Positions 24,513-29,913 of a DNA stretch of 29,913 nt are shown here, one piece after another. The notes below the pieces were generated by a model, which worked only from the letters and a program-made list of their open reading frames with translations, was not told the DNA's origin and did not search any database. Position 1 is the stretch's first letter, and each line of letters starts with the position of its first letter. Made by a program: the position numbers and the translations under genes. Source of the DNA: SOIA01 sp964348015 (lineage in GTDB: Bacteria > Acidobacteriota > Aminicenantia > Aminicenantales > Aminicenantaceae); assembly GCA_964348015.1 (NCBI GenBank), contig CAYGBC010000066.1, forward strand, positions 1 through 29,913, read 5' to 3'.

Positions 24513-25286
24513 TTATTCAAACCGGAAAATGAAGCCCGTGAATTGAGGCACCTTGAAAGATTTGAGGACTTTTCGGATAACTGACATAAAAACCTCTTTA
24601 CTGTTCTTCAGGTTTTCATCCAGGACATCGACCGGCGTCGGCTCTTCTTTGACTCCGTTGGCATAATCCACTCCAAATCCGAGCAGTGCATACGGAATTT
24701 CCAGCTCTCCGGCGAGTACAGCTTCTGGTCCGGCAGTCTGGCTGACAAAAGAAGCATAATGGCTCATCATCCGGATCTCTGCCTGTGTATTGAATCGAGG
24801 ACCGTTGGCATGAGCGTAAACAGCGTTTATGATCGGATCTTCTGCTGCGTTGATGAGTTGCTGTCTGAGGTCTTCAGAAAAAGGTTTATCGAATATATAA
24901 TGCCCTTTTGATTTGTTTCCTTCCTCATCGTATATCGAGCACATTTCTCCATTCGGAAGGCGATTTTCTGGAAAATACAGGTCGTCAAACACAACCAATC
25001 TGGCGAGAGGAATGTCCGGGTTCAACACGCCGCACACTGTTGTGGCGACGAGCGCCTGGGTTTCCAGCGCTTTTAAAGCCATCAGGTTCGCCCTATGATT
25101 GATCATGTTCGGCAAAATTCTGTGGTGCTTTCCATGCCGGGCAAGAAAGGCGATCGCTCGTTCCTCCAATTGACCTGTTCTGATGGATACATCCCCGAAT
25201 CGAGTTTTTAAAATCCTGTCTTCTCCCCCTTTCAGCCCTGGAAAATCATAAAAACCCGAACCCGATAAGATTGCGAGATCAATCAT
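24513..25286 (-). CDS. MTAP-family purine nucleoside phosphorylase
   Basis: A 257-residue nucleoside phosphorylase of the MTAP/PNP-II family. Matches to the family are LAILSGSGFYDFPG (phosphate loop), IAFLARHGKHHRILPNMINHRANLMALKAL, VCGVLNPDIPLARLVVFDDLYF, ANGPRFNTQAEIRMM and SQTAGPEAVLAGELEIPYALLG. In human MTAP two Asp of the segment TDYD contact the adenine base; here the segment is VDYAN, so the second Asp is Ala. The base could be hypoxanthine (methylthioinosine) or another purine instead of adenine, which is inference. The start ATG follows AGAGGAT, and a strong promoter lies about 105-135 bases upstream. The 30-codon frame in that leader is described under findings. Confidence 0.85.
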   Translation of the reverse strand: MIDLAILSGSGFYDFPGLKGGEDRILKTRFGDVSIRTGQLEERAIAFLARHGKHHRILPNMINHRANLMALKALETQALVATTVCGVLNPDIPLARLVVFDDLYFPENRLPNGEMCSIYDEEGNKSKGHYIFDKPFSEDLRQQLINAAEDPIINAVYAHANGPRFNTQAEIRMMSHYASFVSQTAGPEAVLAGELEIPYALLGFGVDYANGVKEEPTPVDVLDENLKNSKEVFMSVIRKVLKSFKVPQFTGFIFRFE

Positions 25287-25392
25287 CCTGATCCTCTAAG
25301 GCAAGAATAGACGTAGACTCTTTTTTGAGTGTCGAATGCCTCATCAGAATTTTGCTGGTTTTAATCATCATAGCTGTCGCAGTATTTTTCTA

Positions 25393-25421
25393 CCTATAGC
25401 AGAGCCGTGCTTGAAAGTCAA
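25393..25421 (-). promoter_or_regulatory. Promoter of the MTAP-family gene
   Basis: TTGACT (25421-25416), 17 bases, TATAGG (25398-25393) on the - strand, with TGC just before the -10 (extended form). The predicted start near 25386 gives a 100-base leader. It lies just past the stop codon of the upstream peptidase-barrel gene (25453), so this gene can be expressed independently. Confidence 0.55.
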
Positions 25422-25452
25422 TGAAATGCAGTTTGGGAACGTCCCCATTTAA

Positions 25453-28400
25453 TTAAAAACCGGGGGTTAAGGTGAACTGGAAGTACCAGTCCTTATGGGG
25501 CCTATCAAGAGGATGAACATAATTCAATCCTAAGATCATAAACCCGAAGAGATTGGTGCGGAGGCCGACTCCCACACTCCTGAGGAATCTGCGTTCTCCT
25601 CCTAAAAACCAGGCGCGATCGTCCACGCCGTCTGAATCATAATCGCTTTCCATCCATGCAACTCCCGCATCAAAGAAGGAAATAAAGTCAACCGGAAAGA
25701 TCCCGTAATATCCCTTTCCGAGTCCGAGAATCTTGAATAGAGGAAATCTGAGCTCCACATTGGCCACCAGAATTTTGCTCCCGAATAACTGGCCGTAATC
25801 AAACGGATCTACAGACGAATAAATCTCGCTCGAGCTGAATGACCTCGAACTGTAACCGCGCACAAGGGTTTCGTATCCGAGAAAAAGGGGGTAGAAGCGA
25901 GGATCTTCAGCTCCTCCCCCATACCGGCCGTAATGCAGTAAACGGAACGCCAGGGTGAAGGGCTTGACCGGCATGAAGTAATGGCGAAAGTCAGCGAGCC
26001 ACGTGTACAGATCGACCGTCCCATTCAGAGACTCGAACTGTAAGCGGTAACTCTGTCCGAGGATGGGACTTGTGGCTCCAAAATAAGCTGTGTCATACAC
26101 AAAGGCAAGCGAGGCGAATCCAAACTGAAGGCTATCCGGAGCTGGCAACTTTTCTTTCTGCCTGTAAATCATATACCCATCAATTAAAGAAAAGACTCGA
26201 GTGTACGCTTCCTGTTGATAATCGATCAGCCGATAGCCTCCAGAAAGTTCCACGCGCTGTGCCCGATTGAACGGATACGCCGCAAACCCAGAGGCTTGAT
26301 AGTATATCTGGCGAAAAATTATTTCTTCCTCTACGAGAACCGGCTCCCCATACATCTCACTTCCATAAACGGCATAACCTCCGGAGATGTAAGGAATGCG
26401 CTGGACAACCGCGCCCCAATTCAAGCGGCGAGTGGAATTCTGGTACCCGACAAGCGCCGCAGTATCCTGGAGCCGGTTGTTGACCTGGAACATCCCGGCC
26501 AGGCTGTGGTATCCGAGCATATCACTGAAAAACAGCGCGGCACCTCCGCCAGCATAAGTTCCGAACCTGTCCACTCCGATGGCCATTTGAGGTTGGCTGA
26601 TATAGTCCAGCTGCAATTTTGGCTTGTAATCCACGACCGGATAGGCCGGAGCCTCTGGAAGTCCGAACACAGGATTCTGCAGCAATTCAAGAACTTCACC
26701 TTCTGGCTCCTCCCTGGGAGGAAGGACAGAGGGCTGGATGTGCCCGAACTGATTTTGGGGCTCTCTTCCGGCCAAACTCTCTTCTTCATCTATGGAGTAA
26801 ATGTTAAAGTAGTTGTTCTCAAAAACACAGTAGACAAGTTGACCGCTCTCCTGCGCAATAGACAGGGCGGGACTGACAGGAAGAATTCCGCTCACGCCTG
26901 TATACAGGTTCGTGATCTGGCGAATTTCTCGTGTTTCAACGTCGATCCTGTATATGTTCGTGATCCCGCCCGGATCAGACAGAAAGTACAAGCTCTTTGA
27001 ATCTGGAGCCCACTGGGGATTGATATGTTTCGCTCCGCTGAAAGCCTGGATCTCCTGTACATCTCCAGACTCAGGATTGAGAAGTGCAAGACCGTAACTG
27101 CCAGCGCTCAGGACGGAGAGGTCGGTGGAGAACCGGTCCGTGACAAAAGCGATGGTCTGCCCGTCCGGGGACCATGTCGGATAAAGGTCTGCAAAGGGAT
27201 CGTCCGTCATCTTCTGCAGCTCTTCGTTCTCAAGGTCATAAACAAATATATCTGTGAACCCGCCGGCAAGAGCGGAAAAAGCCACGAACCGTCCTTCCGG
27301 GGACCATGTCGGAGTCAAAATTTCTCCAAGTTCTGGAAAGGCCACCTCTTTCTCGGTCACTCTCTTTTTCACGTTGATCAGAGTCAGGACAGGCCGTCCC
27401 TTGCTCACAGCACTGAAGAGAAAACGCTCTCCTTCTGCGTCCCAGCAACCCGAGGATTTGATGAATTCCAAACTCTCGAAATGGGGATCGACAGCTGTTT
27501 TGATGAGCCTCCGCTTGACCTTCCCTGATTCCGTTTCGGCCAGATACATATCCACAGAGAACAGATCACGCGAAGAGAGAAAAACAATCTGCTGACCGTC
27601 AGGGCTGAGAGAGGGAGACACATTCAATCTTTTGTCTTCTGTACCTCGAATCAGCAGGCGGCTGGACTGATCCGTGATTTGAGTCATTTCAGCCAAGGGG
27701 AAGTACGTCTCTTTCAGCGATTCCTGCCATTCCTGGATAAGTTCTTCCACAGAGACTCCCAGTAATCTTTTGATCGCTCCTTCATATTCTCCTGTTCGGC
27801 TGAAAGATTTCATCAGTCTCGGCACTGCCCCGTCTCCCCATTTTCCTGTGATATACGCCCAGAGAGATTGACCGTATCGATAAGGGAAATACCGGGAACT
27901 GTTCAGCTGCCGGTACGTCGGGAGATTGTCTTTCTGTGTGGCATCACGCATCCACATGGCTGTATGAGGATCGACCGGGCCGATAGACAGATACTCGGCG
28001 AGGCCCTCGATCATCCACAACGGAATCCGGAAAGTCGTTGTTGAAGCTCCGGCATATTTCGGAGAGTACTCAGAGGCCAGATCAAACTGGAATGCGTGAA
28101 CAAGTTCATGTCCGATCACATGGTCGGACTCCGCCAGAGAAACTCCCAGCGGAAGTATGATCCTCCTCTTGAAGATCTCGGTCACTCCACCGGTCCCTTC
28201 TCCTATAGTGCCCGGGATAGCCGATGTCTGCTGGAATTCAGACGCGCTGGCGTAGAGGATCAGCGGCTGACGGCCCTTGAGCTGGTGATTGAAAATACGG
28301 GAGAGACGCGCATACCATCGCTCCGCGATTTGCGCGGCCTGAATCGCGGCCTCCCTCTTTTCAGGATAAAAATAGATGTCGAAATGCTCAGTGTGCATGA

Positions 28401-28536
28401 CCTTAAAGTCGAATTTCTTGTACTGGACCTTGTTCCGGCCAAAGTACTGGGCATCTAACGGGATCACCGCGCTCCCCACTGCCAGAGTCAGGAGTAGGGC
28501 AAACACCATGGATCTATATCCAAGCTTACGCTTCAT
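25453..28536 (-). CDS. Secreted MA-type peptidase / WD40-like propeller / outer-membrane barrel protein
   Basis: A 1027-residue, three-part protein. ATG 28536 is chosen because AGAGGAG lies just upstream and it begins with a signal peptide (basic MKRKLGYR, then a hydrophobic core to PLDAQ near residue 30). Residues about 40-290 hold a gluzincin-type metallopeptidase: HVIGHELVHAFQFD (H143, E144, H147) and, 31 residues on, WMIEGLAEY with the likely third ligand. Residues about 300-610 have TolB-like WD40/PD40 repeats with recurring SPDG, WSPEGRFVAF and PTWSPDGQTIAF units. Residues about 660-1027 resemble a BamA/surface-antigen barrel: NVELRFPLFKILGLGKGYYG and VGVGLRTNLFGFMILGLNY, with a terminal Phe. 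It probably sits in the outer membrane. Substrate unknown. Confidence 0.87.
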   Translation of the reverse strand: MKRKLGYRSMVFALLLTLAVGSAVIPLDAQYFGRNKVQYKKFDFKVMHTEHFDIYFYPEKREAAIQAAQIAERWYARLSRIFNHQLKGRQPLILYASASEFQQTSAIPGTIGEGTGGVTEIFKRRIILPLGVSLAESDHVIGHELVHAFQFDLASEYSPKYAGASTTTFRIPLWMIEGLAEYLSIGPVDPHTAMWMRDATQKDNLPTYRQLNSSRYFPYRYGQSLWAYITGKWGDGAVPRLMKSFSRTGEYEGAIKRLLGVSVEELIQEWQESLKETYFPLAEMTQITDQSSRLLIRGTEDKRLNVSPSLSPDGQQIVFLSSRDLFSVDMYLAETESGKVKRRLIKTAVDPHFESLEFIKSSGCWDAEGERFLFSAVSKGRPVLTLINVKKRVTEKEVAFPELGEILTPTWSPEGRFVAFSALAGGFTDIFVYDLENEELQKMTDDPFADLYPTWSPDGQTIAFVTDRFSTDLSVLSAGSYGLALLNPESGDVQEIQAFSGAKHINPQWAPDSKSLYFLSDPGGITNIYRIDVETREIRQITNLYTGVSGILPVSPALSIAQESGQLVYCVFENNYFNIYSIDEEESLAGREPQNQFGHIQPSVLPPREEPEGEVLELLQNPVFGLPEAPAYPVVDYKPKLQLDYISQPQMAIGVDRFGTYAGGGAALFFSDMLGYHSLAGMFQVNNRLQDTAALVGYQNSTRRLNWGAVVQRIPYISGGYAVYGSEMYGEPVLVEEEIIFRQIYYQASGFAAYPFNRAQRVELSGGYRLIDYQQEAYTRVFSLIDGYMIYRQKEKLPAPDSLQFGFASLAFVYDTAYFGATSPILGQSYRLQFESLNGTVDLYTWLADFRHYFMPVKPFTLAFRLLHYGRYGGGAEDPRFYPLFLGYETLVRGYSSRSFSSSEIYSSVDPFDYGQLFGSKILVANVELRFPLFKILGLGKGYYGIFPVDFISFFDAGVAWMESDYDSDGVDDRAWFLGGERRFLRSVGVGLRTNLFGFMILGLNYVHPLDRPHKDWYFQFTLTPGF

Positions 28537-28650
28537 GACTCCTCTCCGGATTTTCCTGTCATACTTTTCTTGCAGACTTCTCTTAAACAACGGAATGGCT
28601 CAAAAAGTTTCATTTTTTTATTGGTCAGTACAAACAAACAGCCCTCTCTT

Positions 28651-28656
28651 ATTATA
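28651..28656 (-). promoter_or_regulatory. -10 element before the peptidase-barrel gene
   Basis: A perfect TATAAT on the - strand (28656-28651) lies in the 172-base gap between the acyltransferase-like gene and the peptidase-barrel gene, about 115 bases before its ATG. No convincing -35 is seen at the right distance. Confidence 0.3.
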
Positions 28657-28708
28657 AACCGTCTCAAGTCCGATTTTCCAGAAAAAAGGTGTGGGACGTT
28701 TTCTGAGG

Positions 28709-29842
28709 TTAAATCTTTATGAATATCTTTTTTCTGTACAGAGGGATCATGATTACTATCCAGATGAGAATCAGAATCAGCGGGTAGATAAGGGAACCAT
28801 TGAGGTTTCCCGCCCAGGGGACAAGAAGCCGGCTGTATATCAAAGCTTTTAATGGGACAGCTTCCCCATTCGAGGAGACTCGAATCAGGCTCATCAATTT
28901 GACCATCAAACCCGAACCCACATAAACGGCGATGGCGTTCGTACCAAAGACGAGCAACGGAAAAGCCCACTTCTTGAATCTTAATCCCTCTATCAGCCAG
29001 TAACAGATTCCCAGAAGGAACAAAGCCGCGCCCGCAGTGAAAATCACATATGTGCTTGTCCAGAGCTGCTTGTTTATCGGAAAAAGAGGATGAAGCAGAA
29101 GGCCGGTCAAAGTCAAAACAATCCCCCCGATAAAAAGGCCTCCGGTCTTCTGAAGAACAGACTGAGAGGAGCGGAGCCAGTCACCGGTCAAAGTTCCGAG
29201 CAGTGAAGTTGAAATCGCAGGTAGCGTGCTCAAGATTCCTTCCGGATCAAACCCGGGTTTATACAGATGCCCGGCAAGAAGCTTGCTGTCGATGTAAGCG
29301 CAGAGGTTGCCTTCGTATTCCAAGATTCCAGGGCCGTATCCCGGCACTGGGACAAGCTTCATCATTAACCAGTAAAAAGCCAGCAGAGTAACAGCGATGA
29401 GAGTCCTTCCTTTCGTTCCTGTCTTGAGAAAGAGCAGTGCGGATATAAGGTAGCAGAGGGCGATTCGCTGGAGAACGCCCGGGATCCTGAGCGTGGCGAA
29501 GTTAAAACGAGGGATAAGAGCCAACAGCAATCCCAAGACAAAAAGGATGAATGTTCTCAGAAAGATTTTAGAATACAGGCCAGATTTTTCTCTATCCTGT
29601 TCGAGTCTGCGGGAAAAAGACAAGGAGATAGAAACCCCAACAATAAAAAGAAAAAACGGGAAAACCAGGTCAGTCAGAGTCCACCCGTGCCATTCCGCAT
29701 GCTTCAGAGGAGCCCAGACATGGTTCCAGCTTCCAGGATTGTTGACCAGGATCATTCCCGCGATTGTCAAACCGCGGAACGCATCCAAGGACGAAAGCCT
29801 TTCCTGTGCGATAATGGGCTTCTCCTTTCTTGCAAAAAGCAA
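28709..29842 (-). CDS. NagX/DUF5009-type multi-pass membrane acyltransferase
   Basis: Up to 377 residues with about ten membrane segments. The N-terminal signature LSSLDAFRGLTIAGMILVNNPGSW followed by LKHAEWHGWTLTDLVFPFFLFIVGVSI is that of the NagX / DUF5009 group, related to heparan-alpha-glucosaminide N-acetyltransferase; the His of HAEWHG is the proposed acyl carrier in that family. LFVFGTNAIAVYVGSG is a further match. The substrate in bacteria is usually unproven, with amino sugars or cell-wall fragments suspected. The outermost start is a TTG at 29842 at the foot of a hairpin with no ribosome site. A good AAAGGAG lies inside the frame, 6 bases before an ATT at 29815, so the real start may be that ATT or a later codon. 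Confidence 0.85.
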   Translation of the reverse strand: MLFARKEKPIIAQERLSSLDAFRGLTIAGMILVNNPGSWNHVWAPLKHAEWHGWTLTDLVFPFFLFIVGVSISLSFSRRLEQDREKSGLYSKIFLRTFILFVLGLLLALIPRFNFATLRIPGVLQRIALCYLISALLFLKTGTKGRTLIAVTLLAFYWLMMKLVPVPGYGPGILEYEGNLCAYIDSKLLAGHLYKPGFDPEGILSTLPAISTSLLGTLTGDWLRSSQSVLQKTGGLFIGGIVLTLTGLLLHPLFPINKQLWTSTYVIFTAGAALFLLGICYWLIEGLRFKKWAFPLLVFGTNAIAVYVGSGLMVKLMSLIRVSSNGEAVPLKALIYSRLLVPWAGNLNGSLIYPLILILIWIVIMIPLYRKKIFIKI

Positions 29843-29872
29843 GAAGAGGTGGCCAATGCGCCACCTCTTCTT
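29831..29872 (-). terminator. Strong hairpin before the NagX-type gene
   Basis: A perfect 13-base stem (29841-29853 with 29860-29872) closes a 6-base loop. Reading on the - strand the stem is followed by TTGCTTTTTGC, a T-rich tail, so it resembles an intrinsic terminator for a gene beyond the right edge, or an attenuator in the leader of the NagX-type gene. The tail itself is a small palindrome (CTTGC TTTTT GCAAG). Confidence 0.5.
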
Positions 29873-29913
29873 TCAGAGATGTATACCTTTTTCTCGACAT
29901 TTTATCAACTCAG

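Noticed and set aside
25433..25452. GGGAACGTCCCC near-palindrome after the peptidase-barrel gene
   Set aside because: Resembles ends of some dispersed repeats, but it is short, has no partner in the window and no T-run, so neither repeat nor terminator can be supported.
29670..29900. Frame on the - strand starting at ATG 29900 and overlapping the NagX-type start
   Set aside because: It reads through the hairpin and then out of frame across the conserved NagX N terminus; no family match.

Overview
This window looks like chromosomal DNA from a diderm, heterotrophic bacterium of roughly 50% GC. Evidence for an outer membrane is the secreted 1027-residue protein whose C-terminal part resembles a BamA/surface-antigen barrel and ends in Phe. 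The gene mix (transaldolase-isomerase fusion, ROK kinase, DUF255 protein, MA-type peptidase with WD40-like repeats and barrel, DUF3014) recalls Acidobacteriota and Aminicenantota. That placement is inference from memory, with no marker gene in the window to settle it. No phage, transposase, rRNA or CRISPR was seen.

Left part (1-7339, mostly + strand): the 5' end of rarA runs off the left edge on the - strand. Divergent from it are a MerR-type regulator, tRNA-Pro(GGG), and a cupin nearly touching a DUF255/thioredoxin-like protein. Then comes a compact run of surE, a YqaA/DedA-type membrane protein and two glycosyltransferases (GT4-like and GT2-like).

Middle (7364-11440): a membrane-anchored DUF3014 protein (-) lies divergent from a PurF-like amidotransferase (+) across about 500 bases of noncoding DNA with recognisable promoters and competing inverted repeats. 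The PurF-like protein lacks the N-terminal catalytic cysteine. An anchored SH3-like protein (-) and a 200-base nested inverted-repeat element follow.

Right-middle (11449-24223, all - strand): two adjoining metabolic blocks. In transcription order the first is rpiB, rpe, ROK sugar kinase, a transaldolase/phosphoglucose isomerase fusion, gnd, zwf and pgl. Together these cover glucose phosphorylation, the oxidative pentose phosphate branch and most of the non-oxidative branch, without transketolase. Its rpe and rpiB products carry unusual active-site replacements. The second block is an arsenosugar-type cluster: ArsS-like radical SAM enzyme, TVP38/VTT membrane protein, flavin disulfide reductase-like enzyme, and a fusion of the two glycosyltransferase families named for arsenosugar biosynthesis. 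No arsM is present in the window.

Right end (24513-29913, - strand): an MTAP-family nucleoside phosphorylase with its own promoter, the peptidase/propeller/barrel protein, and a NagX/DUF5009-type multi-pass acyltransferase whose start codon is unclear and lies just after a strong hairpin.
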